A stretch of 64,000 bases of DNA from Conchocele bisecta (lineage: Eukaryota > Mollusca > Bivalvia > Lucinida > Thyasiridae). Position numbers and translations under genes: made by a program. Every line of letters begins with the position of its first letter. Within the stretch, counting starts at the first letter, position 1. Below the pieces are notes generated by a model. It did no database searches. It was not told the origin of the DNA and saw nothing but the letters and a program-made list of their open reading frames with translations. Shown here in pieces: positions 42,826-53,608 of the stretch. The stretch is taken from assembly GCA_029237695.1 (NCBI GenBank), contig CM055265.1, forward strand, positions 72,021,912 to 72,085,911. The letters are read 5' to 3'.

Positions 42826-43015
42826 CATTTATCATCAAAAACATGCTTTGACAGCATTTAAGAATAATTTACAACATGGTTTTACAGCACTTTAGAATCA
42901 TTATCATTGGAAATGATTCTTAAGTGCTGTCAAACCATGATTTTATTGAGAAATAAGGCAAGATATAAAGGCAACAGCAGACGACAATTGTTGTGAGTAG
43001 CGGTCTAAGGGTTAA
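42826..43015. mobile_element. Family G MITE, copy with disrupted left half
   Basis: Seen: TCATCAAAAACATGCTTTGA, an extra partial GACAGCATTTAAGAATAATT, the core palindrome, AACAGCAGACGAC and GGTCTAAGGGTTAA. The left TTAACCC end is missing. Right bracket of the 149-bp array. Confidence 0.7.
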
Positions 43016-43720
43016 CATGTCTCGCCATGTATTTGTCCAGCTTTGAACGTTTGGGCAACAGGAGAGTTTATGCTTTATGATCAGGAACTTCTTCCTGATA
43101 CAATATGCACAAATAACAGCAATACGTTTGATATCATTTCACTGCACAGTGGAAACCCCTCCAAACCCGATACTCTGGGAGGTGATAAGGTGACCTTACT
43201 GATCGAAATTATTGATAATCTCCAGTATGTGAATGTTCTCTGACTGTCTGATTTAGCGAGGATCTACTATACATGTATCACCCGGGACAGATGTGGTCAG
43301 CAGCTATGGCCACATTAAGTGACAGTCAGTGGACAGGCCGGAATACCCCGGGGAGAGCTGGACATAATGTGCACAGTCGCGAATTACGGCGGAAATATTA
43401 CACCACGGCGTTGTTAACTAGATTGTCGCGGAGGCCATTAAACTTGTCACAAAGTGGACGTTATTTCATAACGACTGCTGCTCATGAATAAATCCCCATG
43501 TGACTTGTTTACGAGTGTTGCCAACACGTGACATACATCACATGACTTGTTAACCATGGCCGCTGCTGGCATAGATACGCAGCCACCGGCGTTAATCTTG
43601 CCCAGAGTATCAAAGTAATACTTTTGCACTTACGAAAAGATTAGTCGTACGAAATTTAGTTAAACGGCCGCCCTGATATCGCCCTGTGCAAAGTACAGCA
43701 GATCCGGGTTAGTATTACGA
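43016..43720. other. Mostly unrecognised; O and H end fragments
   Basis: Seen: GCCACCGGCGTTAATCTTGC (about 43581, O terminus) running into TTTTGCACTTACG ... TTTAGTTAAACGGCCG (43625-43670, H right end). The remaining ~560 bp includes a 66-codon plus-strand frame (43043-43243) with no recognisable motif. Confidence 0.5.
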
Positions 43721-43986
43721 ATTTATCCCGTCAACACAGTGCGTATGTGCCGTGAAACACGGTGCCGTGAAACATTTTTGATATCCAGTCAATACAATTT
43801 TTGCATTTAACAGACATTTGTAGGTGTTGACGGGATAAATAGAATAGTAGATTAGTGCCGTGAATGGGAAAACATATCTGGCGCGGCACGGAAACGGGAT
43901 GTGCTCGGCAGAGCCTCGCCCATCCGGTTTCCTGAGCCTTGCCATATATGTTTTCCCATTTACGGCACTAACCTACTATTCTCTAT
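43721..43986. mobile_element. Family S element, copy 2 (reverse orientation)
   Basis: Seen: ATTTATCCCGTCAACACAGT ... GTGTTGACGGGATAAAT unit first, then the palindrome ATAGTAGATTAGTGCCG ... CGGCACTAACCTACTATTC. Mirror order of copies 1 and 3. Confidence 0.75.
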
Positions 43987-44716
43987 AAGTATGGAGTATG
44001 ACGAATAATCTGGTCTGGTATTGTAAATACTACGTTGCACCAGGTCGACCATTGCCTGTAGTGTCCAATGGTGTGCTACAAGCTGCACGAGTCGCTATAT
44101 GGGTTAGCCCAGAGACATATTACTGACCCTAAATCCCTGGGTCAGCCCATTTACTTGGTTCACACGATTGGTGACTGATGCAGTGATGAAACTCTTTAGT
44201 CAGCCACACAGTTGAAGGTTTTACCACCATGGTGATTGATGTTAGAAAGATGGTCTGTGACACAGCAGGAAACACATTTCGTGGTGGGCTATTATGTCCT
44301 ATGACGTTTTATATTATTATGAACTGAGAAATATCAAGAAAATACGTGATTGGCCGTGATTTTAAATAAAAAGTGTTATTGACCTGAGAAAAGCGCTGAT
44401 ATCGAATAGTTATGTTGACCTAGTGGCAGAGCTTCCGATCGTAAACGAGCGAAATTTCTAAGGACCGAACTGAAACATTTCAACCATTCACATTCCTGTT
44501 ACAAACCAGCAGTGTTCTTACCAATAATGAATTATTTCTACATTCCATGTATGGTTTTCACAAATTACACAAAACAACGAAAATAGGTTTTATTTTTAAA
44601 TATTCTATTTCTGATAATATATATAATTTTTCATAGGTACAACATGTGGCCCATCGCATACATGGACATTTATCAATTTATAATAAAACAATATCTCTTT
44701 CATATGGTCGATAAAT
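43987..44716. other. No feature recognised
   Basis: About 730 bp with no supported repeat or gene. Confidence 0.45.
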
Positions 44717-44979
44717 AGAGAATAGTAGGTTAGTGCCGTGAATGGGAAAAAATATCTGGCAAGGCTCAGGAAATGGGATGGGCGAGGCTCTGCCGAGCAC
44801 ATCCCATTTCCGTGCCGCGCCAGATATTTTTTCCCATTCACGGCACTAACCTACTATTCTATTTATCCCGTCAACACCCACAAATGGCTGTAAAATGCAA
44901 AAATTGTATTGACTGGATATCAAAAATGTTTCACGGCACCGTGTTTCACGGCACATACGCACTGTGTTGACGGGATAAA
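44717..44979. mobile_element. Family S element, copy 3
   Basis: Seen: AGAATAGTAGGTTAGTGCCG palindrome with mirror CGGCACTAACCTACTATTCT, then ATTTATCCCGTCAACACCCA ... GTGTTGACGGGATAAAA. Same orientation as copy 1 and inverted relative to copy 2, 0.73 kb away. Confidence 0.78.
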
Positions 44980-45342
44980 ACCACGTATTGACCTCACAAA
45001 AAAGGCAATAATTGTATATAATACATACAATGAATAATAGTATCACAGCATGCGCACTACAGCAAGCAACAATCATAGCAAGCAACATATAGTATGTAAC
45101 ACTTGCTATGGTGGCCAATACATACAGCTGTATTACATGCCTTCAGGGTTGGTTTCCGAAATCTCAATATCCCTGGTTTTGGCTGTTTGTACTTTTTACT
45201 TTTTGTACGCATGCACGTTTTTTTTACTTTCTTCCTACTTGAGATGTGACCATCATCGGCCCAGCGGTTCAAGAGAAGACGATTGCAATTGTGAACTGAC
45301 GCTGGACGAAAAGGCGGTAGGTAGCAATAGCTCGCTTAAAGC
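44980..45342. other. Unrecognised; possible fragment of a dispersed repeat
   Basis: A 121-codon plus-strand frame (45050-45415) has a hydrophobic stretch but runs on into the J terminal repeat. The phrase CCAGCGGTTCAAGAGAAGAC near 45262 resembles, from memory, a repeat common in bivalve genomes. Not called as a gene. Confidence 0.35.
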
Positions 45343-45917
45343 CTACTGTCTGTTCCACGTTTTGCTGCCGACGAACTTTTGGCTGTTAAACACATTAAAT
45401 CTAAAAAATATTTAAAAGCAAGTACTTTTTTATCAATAAGGAAAAAGTCACCCTCCCTAAACAATTTTTTTTATGAAATTCCATCAAATATTAATTTATT
45501 GCGAAAAAAAGATTTTCCTATGGGAATTTCAGTTAATATGGGGGCTAAAATAGATTTTTAAATTTTTATTTTTTATTTCTGGACCGATTTTCAAAATCTA
45601 ACTTTTGTTTTCTTAATTACATCATTTTCAAACTATCTCGTCAGGTTTCGGAGTCAATTTCCAAAAAAAATCGTTTTTTGATCCTTCAGGATCAAAAAAC
45701 GAAAAAACTTTTGGAAATTGACTCCCCATGTTAAATTCCCATAGGAAAATAGTTTTTTCGCAATAAAATCAATGTTTGATGGAATTTCATGAAACTTTTT
45801 TTTTTTGGGGAGGGTGACTTTTTGTTATTAATGAAAAAGTACTTACTTATATTTTTTAGATTTAATGTGTTTAATATCCAAAAGTTCGTCGGCAGAAAAA
45901 CGTGGAACAGACAATAG
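45343..45917. mobile_element. Family J element, copy 2 (uninterrupted)
   Basis: Seen: CTACTGTCTGTTCCACGTTT / CGTGGAACAGACAATAG ends, GTCACCCTCCCTAAA arms, CCTATGGGAATTTCAG and its mirror, and a central foldback AAAAAATCGTTTTTTGATCC with inverse (about 45665-45705). Supplies the empty-site sequence (CGGTCC...AAATAAAAA...TTAAAAATCTA, reverse strand) for insert V. Confidence 0.75.
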
Positions 45918-46296
45918 TCCCACTGCTCCGTTTCTCCTTCCATTTCCTATCCGGTTGACATCCGGAAGGTATTAGCAGATACTGGCAGGAAACAAAATGA
46001 TGCGGACCAAGTTTGGAATGGACTAGTAGGATACTTTTAATTCGGCTCCGTTTCGCGTGAAACGAAACGTCATCCGTAGGGAGATTTGATAATTAAAAAA
46101 TGTTTAAAAAAACGTTCCGAAGCAGGTCGGATGGGATACTTACAGGATACGATACGATCAGATCATATGCCGTGCGGACGAGGTTTGGAACAGTCGGAAC
46201 ACACACGTTTCATACGGTTTGGTCGGATGCCGTTTGGTTTGGTTCGATCCCAGCCAGCATCTTACCAGTACAAAACGTATCGCTCTAGTATCTCAC
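45918..46296. other. No feature recognised
   Basis: About 380 bp. A short foldback TTTCGCGTGAAACGAAAC near 46049 is the only structure noted. Confidence 0.4.
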
Positions 46297-46299
46297 CAG

Positions 46300-46540
46300 G
46301 GGGCCGTTTCACTAAACTTCCTACGACTAAAATGTTCGTAAGTGCAAAATTATGATAGTCTGTAAATTTCACATTAATAATGTTTTCTTGTAAATAATTG
46401 TTGGATTTACATTTATTGAGCATAGGCTGCATATGCAGCCTATGCTCAATAAATGTAAATCCATCAATTGAAATTTGCAGACGATTCTAAATTTGCGCTT
46501 ACGAACATTTTAGTCGCAAGAAGTTTAGTGAAACGGCCCA
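46300..46540. mobile_element. Family H MITE, copy 6
   Basis: Seen: ends GGGGCCGTTTCACTAAAC / GTTTAGTGAAACGGCCCA, CAG on both sides (46297-46299, 46541-46543). One of the best preserved copies. Confidence 0.87.
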
Positions 46541-49159
46541 CAGTATCCCATCGGCTGTAATCGTTCTCGGATGGCATTTGGTGAGCATTCAGTCCAAATC
46601 CTGCTAGTACTAAACGACACCCGTCTGCAGTCTACCAGTATCCCACCTGGTCTATCGTCATCTATCCACACCCTGTCAGATCAAAACTATAACTGGAAGA
46701 AGTGCACGGAAGGGAACTAGGCGGATACTGGGCGCATACATTTTGGTCGGCTGGGCAACGGATGGAACTTCAAATTTTGCTAGATACTGACCGTTTCTCC
46801 ACATTTTGGTCGGATCGAGATCGGATAGAGAAATGGAGCAGTGGGACTAGGCTATTAAGCCTTTGGCCCAGGTATGACAAAATAACATATTCCTTAATTA
46901 CAGTGAAACCTCTATAACTCGGTTAGGCTTAGAGATATTCTAGATTCAACAATATGAAATGCTGCGTCGATGTACAATTTATTCGTGGTTATGCTGTGAA
47001 GCGTAGCACATGTTGCTATCGACGACATGGAAAACTTCGCTCTGAAAGCCAAGTTTGTAATCAAATGTATCAGGCGGATACACTATGACTACTGAATAAT
47101 ATGTATATGTTTTCCGATACTGGGGTTGTTTAAATTTCCAATTGATTTTTTAAATAATAGGTTTGAATGCAAGCATTCTTTGAGATGCAAACCGGTGTGC
47201 ATACGTCGCACGAACTACTGACTGCTAGTGTTGATATTCTTGTGGTGATGACTTTTTCTTCTGGCAGTGAAAACATTCCTTAGATCAAAAACCAATGAGA
47301 ACATGCTATCTATTGAATAATATTTGCGTCGCGTAACTGTGAGCGCTCATAATTATGTCATTTATCAAATCAATAACGAGATGATGGCTGAAGATATTCA
47401 GTAAAATGCGATGGCTAACGGAAATCCATCCAGTGAAAGACGGAGCTCAGTGCGGACACGGATGGGCAAAACGTACCCGGGGATAAGCTATATCAGTATA
47501 GCCCTCGACGTTGTTTGGAGTTATTCATACAGGGGAAGTGATCTATAACGTATTCGATAGTTGATTTAAGGATACGTTAGTGACTGAATGGTGAACAACG
47601 CTTGCAGCGATCAGATGCGCATTCTGATCATTACATGCGCTGTTCACGGACGCCGTACGTTACTATTTGACAATCAGCTTCCCGGTTGATATTTTCGCAA
47701 TTCATGACGTGTGCATTCCCGGCGATCGCGTGATTTCACGAGATTTCACTCCCGTATCGATGGTTGTTGTGCTGCGCAAATGTGATCGGTGTATCACAAT
47801 CATTGAGCAGCATCGACACAAACCTACCATGTAGCCGGTATGCGCGTATGAATATCCAAACGGTGTATGTATCACGTCATTCTGACACCATGAATATAGT
47901 CCGTACGCTCGCAGCGCCAGGTTTCCCGCGAACACTGCGATCTTCGGATGTAGATTGGGGATTGAATCTTAGCTTTTTTGTCCCAGATTGAATTAGATAA
48001 GGCGCCAGGGACCTATTTTCCCATAAACGTCGGCTCACCCAAAGACGGAAGGGTCACAAGTTGGGATTGGATGGGTGTTACGTCTTCAAATAACTAAGCG
48101 GAACTATAATTGGCAAACCACGTGATACTTGCATCAGGCTGCACACTTTGAGTTGCCGATTCTGTAACAATATTTTCTATCTTTTCTAAATAGCCTATTT
48201 AATTAAATGTAGGTGTGTAGGTGCAGAAGCATGTGCAGAAGCGTTCTAGAGTTATCCTTCTATATCCGTATGCAATTGTAGTATATATGTATGTATGTAC
48301 AGAGACCAAAACGGCTGGAATTCAACCACTTTTATAATAAATACATAAATGCGAACATGAAAAAATTAAATATTCTTTGCATAACAAGAAAAATTGTAAA
48401 GACATTAAATTCATGTACAGACAAGACAAATATGCATACGTTTGCGTGTTTAATGCAAGGGAAATGTCGTCTACAAGTTCGCTAAACATGTTTTCTATAT
48501 TTCTGCATATCTTTATGTTGCGCTAATTGCTATAATGTACTGGCTTAGGACGTTGGTGTTGATTTTGATATTACGTCAACACGACGTTAGTATTGCATGT
48601 ATTGGCTATATTCGACATAAGGCGTGTATAGCCTTTTTTTGCTTAGCACTGACGGTTTTTGTATTTCTTTATCGAATTGAGAAAAATGAAAATGGTAGTT
48701 GCGTAAACCTCTATATCGCATGGGCGCTTTGTGTACGTCTCCATATCACGTGGACGCTTTGTGTACGCCTCTATATCGCAGGGTCGCTTTGATCTCCAGT
48801 AAATTCTTTATGACCGCATTATTGTTCTCTTACAGCGCTATTTAATTCATTAGCGGATTGTTCAAAGCACGTGTAACCATCGCGAATTACGCGCAAGGAA
48901 TCTGTTACTCCATTAATTCAGGATGAACCTGGTATGGCCCGTGTTCTGTTTAGATAACCGTGCTGACCATGTGCGATATGGTACACTCCACCTTCCCCTC
49001 TTCCGGCCTCTGTTTTCCCCGGCCGTTTGATGTTCGCCAATAATGGAATGGTCAGTGATAACTAATTGTGCTGGCTTATGAGATAATATCTGTACAGCAT
49101 GCATGAAGTTCCCCGGGAGTAGTTGTAAACAGATGGAATATTTTCCGTAAATCATGTCG
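46541..49159. other. Longest low-repeat stretch, no gene recognised
   Basis: About 2.6 kb with only a P-like fragment (CAGTGAAACCTCTATAACTC, about 46901) and a 30-bp tandem repeat (next entry). Frames of 64-85 codons occur on both strands without recognisable motifs. If this window borders a gene, host sequence is most likely here. Confidence 0.45.
48709..48790. repeat. 30-bp tandem repeat, about 2.7 units
   Basis: Seen: CTCTATATCGCATGGGCGCT-TTGTGTACGT repeated from 48709, 48739 and 48769 with a few substitutions. It lies at the end of an 85-codon frame (48535-48792), whose last residues are therefore a 10-residue repeat. Confidence 0.75.
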
Positions 49160-49270
49160 AATGTTGGTGAAATTTTCAGAACATATGCGGAATTGAATTC
49201 CGCATATGTTCTAAAATTTTCACCAACTTTCTACGTCATTTATGGAGTATTTCGTCAATTTCTGAGATTC
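49160..49270. mobile_element. Family Y-related palindrome, copy 3
   Basis: Seen: GTTGGTGAAATTTTCAGAAC-ATATGCGG mirrored around AATTGAATT, followed by TACGTCATTTATGGAGTATT; resembles the right half of Y at 11.9 kb. Confidence 0.5.
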
Positions 49271-49996
49271 CTTTCACAAAGATAATGAATGTTATCTGAC
49301 AGTCTAGGGTGTGGTTACTGATTTATTTAATTGTTTCCCAATTGTACCATTTGTTATTGTTAACTAATTGTGCAATAAAAATGTCCGATCGTGAATGTTG
49401 GTGCTATTGTTGTTGGCGGTATTGTTGTTGTTATTGTTTGTGTTGTTTTTGAACTTGCTACAGGTAGTACTGCCATCTTTTGCTGCGTTTGTCCGATATC
49501 TGAACACGTCTCGCATACATAGTTACACATTACACTGGTTCCATTTTCGAACAATCAGTGTGACATTGAAACACGTAAATTACTATGAACACTAGTAAAA
49601 ACTCAGAAAACCGTGGACTCGGATTTAATGACTTAATATAATATACAACTCGCCACTTAAGACTTACCACTTTTTTGCTGGAAATAAGCTATAGTGAACT
49701 CACAAAGACCACGAACCCCCGAATAACCATTGAAGGAAATATGACAACGATGCTCTTAACTATAGATAATTGGCGGTTGTCAGAATCAATTTCAATTCCG
49801 CGGAAAGAAATCGCCTTTTTCAATACCTTTAACGCAATAAAGTCGGGGATGAATATTGGTGTCTCCCATGGCAGACAAATGGCGGCCTGTTACTTTGTGG
49901 GCTGTGTAATTGTCCAATCAAACCCGATATGGCGCCAATCATGCATGATAAATGCAGCGTAATGTTGCAACGCACGCGCTAGGTGGTGCTCCATGC
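49271..49996. other. No gene recognised; GTT-rich patch
   Basis: Seen: GTT/TTG repeats at about 49407-49450. The 95-codon plus-strand frame 49675-49962 has no motif. ATGGCGGCCTG and CCAATCAAA words near 49875-49922 could be promoter-like, but they occur without a gene to support them. Confidence 0.35.
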
Positions 49997-50055
49997 ATTT
50001 GGAACTTTGAAGTTGGTCATAATGATATATATATATATATTATGACCAACTTCAA
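49997..50055. repeat. Palindrome family W, copy 1, with TA tract
   Basis: Seen: CATTTGGAACTTTGAAGTTG-GTCATAATGA, a TA tract, then TTATGACCAACTTCAA. The same hairpin occurs twice more at 50.5-50.7 kb. Confidence 0.7.
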
Positions 50056-50069
50056 CCAAGACTGCTGAG

Positions 50070-50458
50070 CACGAAAATTGTCATCCGCTGTTTCTGTGCC
50101 TTCTTTCTCAATAAAAACATGTTTTGACAGCATTTTAGAATCATTTCCATTGAAAATTATTCTAATATGTTGCCAAAGCATGTTTGTAAGGAGAATAATT
50201 CACATAAGCTCACATTGAGCTTGTTTTCTAATCCTTATTCACAATATCTGTCCATTAATGTTGACGTATACAGTGTATTCAATCTAAAATAAATATTGTT
50301 TAAACTAATGCATGTTTTTGATGAGAATTATCCAAGAAAATAAATAAACAGCGGACGACAAAATTCATTTCAGCATTAACCTCCCTACAACAGCCACCTC
50401 TCTACAACAGCCAGTTTTGCATCTTCACATGGGTGGCTGTTGTAGAGAGGTTGCACTG
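50070..50458. mobile_element. Family Q/G element, copy 2 (left end lost, internal insertion)
   Basis: Seen: TGTCATCCGCTGTTTCTGTG, GACAGCATTTTAGAATCATT core, then a ~120 bp segment (about 50190-50310) absent from the 35 kb copy, then ACAGCGGACGAC, ACAGCCACCTCTCTACAACA and the Q right end GTAGAGAGGTTGCACTG with TA. The left Q end is not present. Confidence 0.6.
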
Positions 50459-50484
50459 TATATATATATATATATACCATTATA

Positions 50485-50805
50485 TACAGTGCAACCACTC
50501 TACAACAGCCTCTACAACTCGTTTAACAAATCTATATATACATTTGGAACTTTGAAGTTGGTCATTATGACCAACTTCAAAGTTCCAAATGTATATGTTG
50601 ATCATAATTGTATATATATATATATATATATATATACCATTATGACCAACATATACATTTGGAACTTTGAAGTTGGAACTTCATTATGACCAACTTCAAA
50701 GTTCCAAATGTGTATATAGATTTGTTAAACAAGTTTGCTGATTTCATAAGAAACGAGGCTATGGCGAGTCTCTTATGAAATCAGTAAACTCGTTTAATAA
50801 ATCTC
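50485..50805. repeat. Nested AT-rich palindromes (W copies 2 and 3)
   Basis: Seen: outer arms GTTTAACAAATCTATATATA (50521) and inverse ending at 50730; inside, two complete GAACTTTGAAGTTGGTCA hairpins separated by a TA tract (about 50611-50637). To the right, AAACAAGTTTGCTGATTTCA and inverse (50727-50802) form another hairpin. A partial Q end (TACAGTGCAACCACTCTACA) starts the region. Confidence 0.75.
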
Positions 50806-51012
50806 ATATTATGTCAACACAAATGTTAGATTATGTTTGTTGTATAAGCACATCACCATATATTGAACCTGTACTGGTCACCAAACGTGTTTTCTGTAAC
50901 AAGCTGATTTGCATATGTATTACACTAGTGTAATATGATCTTTATTACACACCGTGTCAATACACGGCGAGAGCCCATTTTATGCAATAAATATATTTAC
51001 GCTATTTCCAAC
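50806..51012. repeat. Diverged repeat X, copy 1
   Basis: Seen: ATTACACTAGTGTAATATGA, TTATTACACACCGTGTCAATA and ATTTTATGCAATAAA; related to 62.35-62.57 kb (ATTACACTAGTGTATTATGA, TTCACTGTGTCATTATTACA, TTTTATGCAAT). Ends unresolved. Confidence 0.4.
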
Positions 51013-51024
51013 CATTTTCGATGG

Positions 51025-51270
51025 TTAACCCTTTGACCCCGAAATCCCGCTATAGCGGTTTATGCAAAAGTTCAGATCCAGATGAGCCGGCTCGTAACGA
51101 GCCGTCTCATCAGGATCTGCACTTTTTGAAAGTAATTTTAATATTTCTTAGAACAAAAACACCCCCTTTTCATAAATGAACTAATCTGAAAATCATGTTG
51201 TGACCATTGGATTGGTCGGAACATTAGCATATCACAGTCCATTCCTGTTCCTTAGGGTTGAAAGGGTTAA
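51025..51270. mobile_element. Family K MITE, copy 3
   Basis: Seen: TTAACCCTTTGACCCCGAAA / GGGTTGAAAGGGTTAA with TTAA at both edges, central palindrome CAGATCCAGATGAGCCGGCT. Best preserved K copy. Confidence 0.85.
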
Positions 51271-51293
51271 ATTTATCCGGGAACATTGTAATA

Positions 51294-51515
51294 CAGTGGA
51301 ATCTCTCTAAACCGAACATCAAGACAACATATGTGATCTCATTTTATATATGGGTTTCTTTGTCATTTATCTCAGATGTTAATATAATTATGTTCCTGAT
51401 TGCAAAGCACGCAAGTCCGTATCAGAATAATCATACATCTGATTTACAGTGGAACATCTCTAAACCGGACAACCTGTGGATCTCCCACGGTATCCGGTTT
51501 AGAGAGGTTGCACTG
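51294..51515. mobile_element. Family P MITE, copy 1
   Basis: Seen: TA-CAGTGGAATCTCTCTAAACC left and GGTTTAGAGAGGTTGCACTG-TA right. The last ~70 bp form their own hairpin that starts again with CAGTGGAACATCTCTAAACC at about 51447. Known: CAGT ends with TA duplication fit pogo/Tc1 type. Confidence 0.75.
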
Positions 51516-51629
51516 TACATTTTACGTACATGTCATGTATAATGTTGTGTTCAAATTTGGTCCAGGAAGAACAACCGAACGTTTCTGGCACCAACGATAG
51601 GTGTATGTACAGCCAGCCTCGATTTGTTA

Positions 51630-51995
51630 TTGTTTCCACAAAAGAGCGCCTATCGTTTATACATCGTTTTCATATGGTTTTCACACCGTTTTCGTCTCTT
51701 TAAATTAACACAAACAAATGTTTTCGTTGTTGGTTTAAACGTGACACGTTTAAATCAGCATCGTTTTCTATCTAAAAAAAACACACGAAGGCGTTGGTCA
51801 AAACGACAAGACACGCGTTGAAAGAAATGACGGGCGTTTAAATAGTTGGTAGCCGGGTATTTGAACGAAAATTTTATTTTCATGTAAAAAAAACAAACAT
51901 ATTCGTTTCTATGCGCATGTTTGTACAAACATATCATGTTCACTTCGTTTTCCTTTCGTGTGCATATGTTTCGTTTGTGAATTCGACCCTTTAAC
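51630..51995. repeat. Family M region
   Basis: Seen: GGTTTAAACGTGACACGTTTAA hairpin near 51732-51753 (arms GTTTAAACGTG), CATCGTTTTCATATGGTTTT, ACACGAAGGCG and GAAAGAAATGACGGGCG. Many CGTTTT/AAAACG words. Ends unresolved. Confidence 0.45.
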
Positions 51996-52443
51996 AAATC
52001 TTCGCTCTACATGTAGATCAACCGAAAATGATAGTCTTACTTCACTTACAGTTCATATTCCACGGGGAATAATTGTAAAATCGGGAGGCCTAACAAACTT
52101 TATTTATAAAGCCAATTTAAGTGGCAAACTCGTCGGAGACGTTTTCCGAATGATGCTATCGTATAATTCCATTGTTTTAGCTTAATGTTGGCGCCAGAGT
52201 TAATACTAGGGCACGTGGCTGTCACGAGAATTCACCGCGAAAATAAGTAACCGCGAAATTTGGTAAAATATGTATACTGTGGTAGGCAAGCGGCGTACTC
52301 TCCATATACTACAACATGCTTGAAACTTAAATATTTATTATCGTGAATATATCATATCGTCCCTGGATTAATTTTTTACATATGCTCTGAGAATAATGCC
52401 ATAGGTCACAGAAATCGTTTAAGAAGCTGGTTAACCGCGGAAA
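51996..52443. other. No feature recognised
   Basis: About 450 bp. A 75-codon plus-strand frame (51958-52185) starts in the M region and has no motif I recognise. Confidence 0.35.
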
Positions 52444-52508
52444 TATTCTAGAAAGCGTGTTCGATGAATGCCTTCCGAGGCATTCATCGAACACGCACTA
52501 TCTAGAAT
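52444..52508. repeat. 65-bp near-perfect palindrome
   Basis: Seen: ATTCTAGAAAGCGTGTTCGA-TGAATGCCT mirrored around TCCGA, with one small asymmetry (CTATCTAG). Single in the window. Confidence 0.8.
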
Positions 52509-52704
52509 AATTTAGCATTCGAAGTGTCCATAATTGGAGAGCATAATGAGAAACATGAACAAGCCAGAGTAAATGGCGACTAACGGACTGCATTAATCAG
52601 AGTCGGTACATACCACTTGATATCCCGTCATAATCCCAGGAATCAACGTCGGAAAGGCGCTTGCTCTAAGCGTCTAATTGATGGCACGTGCAGCCGCTTA
52701 GAGC

Positions 52705-52842
52705 ACTGACAAAAGTTAAACGAAATGATGAGACGGTCTGAAGTACAAGTTGTCATGCGTGGTTAGGTGTAGGACTGACAAAAGTTAAATGAAATGATGG
52801 GACGGTCTGAAGTACTAGTTGTCATACGTGGTTAAGGGTAGG
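52705..52842. repeat. 69-bp tandem duplication
   Basis: Seen: ACTGACAAAAGTTAAACGAA...GGTCTGAAGTACAAGTTGTC at 52705 and again at 52774 with about five substitutions. Confidence 0.85.
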
Positions 52843-53435
52843 CCATTTCTTGTGATTTTTATATAATCATTAAAGAAAGTAACGCACTGGGCATGAACAA
52901 TTCATGAAGATATCAAACCAAGCATGGCTCCAGTCGAATATGGTACAATAAGGCCGATGCAAATGTACCAATTCGCACCCATCGTTTAACAGAATGCCAT
53001 ACAGCCCGGAGTTGTTACTGGCTTACAAACGGGAAATTGCTCAACGTTCACACATCGTTTTGACATCGCTTTCGTTTTTCTAATTAGAAAAACGATGTTT
53101 TCGTTTGTTTAAACGTGTCACGTTTAAACGTTTAAACCAAAGAGAAAACACGAACATTGCGATATCATACTTTATAAAATCAGGTTTAAATAAACTTAGA
53201 TCTTTGTAAAATTATGTTTTTAAAGCCAGATTTTTTATAAAATTATGTTTTTGAATCGATGTGTCAGTATTTAAAAGGCGAAAATTCAATCAGTCACCAT
53301 GGGCTTGGATCTGACGTGTGCCTGAGTGTGCCTGATGTCGTCAAATCCGCCGTTCGTCACAACTGATCCTATCTGTTCATTATGTTCAGTTGACTGAAAT
53401 CAGAGCCAAAATGACGCTCGGGCTGTATTCCCAAC
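52843..53435. other. Mostly unrecognised; M-like fragment
   Basis: Seen: TCGTTTGTTTAAACGTG-TCACGTTTAAACG with AACATCGTTTT-like words at about 53050-53160 (family M), and a short duplication AAAATTATGTTTTTAAA / TAAAATTATGTTTTTGAA near 53208-53255. Nothing else supported. Confidence 0.4.
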
Positions 53436-53608
53436 TGTATTGACAAATTACATCTGGCTCCAGCGGGTTTCACCCTCACTGTTTTGGTGTTACAATAACG
53501 CCACTCCGTGTGTTCTTCCACTGGTAGTTTTTTACCCATCCTTGGTGATCGTTAGGCACGACTGTCATTTCGAAACGTGTGCACAATATGTCTATAGTTG
53601 TCATTAAG

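Noticed and set aside
45050..45415. 121-codon plus-strand frame resembling a membrane-anchored protein
   Set aside because: The hydrophobic stretch comes from a T-rich region, and the C-terminal end is the J terminal repeat. There is no homology I recognise, though AAAGGCG followed by GTAGGT could mimic a splice donor.
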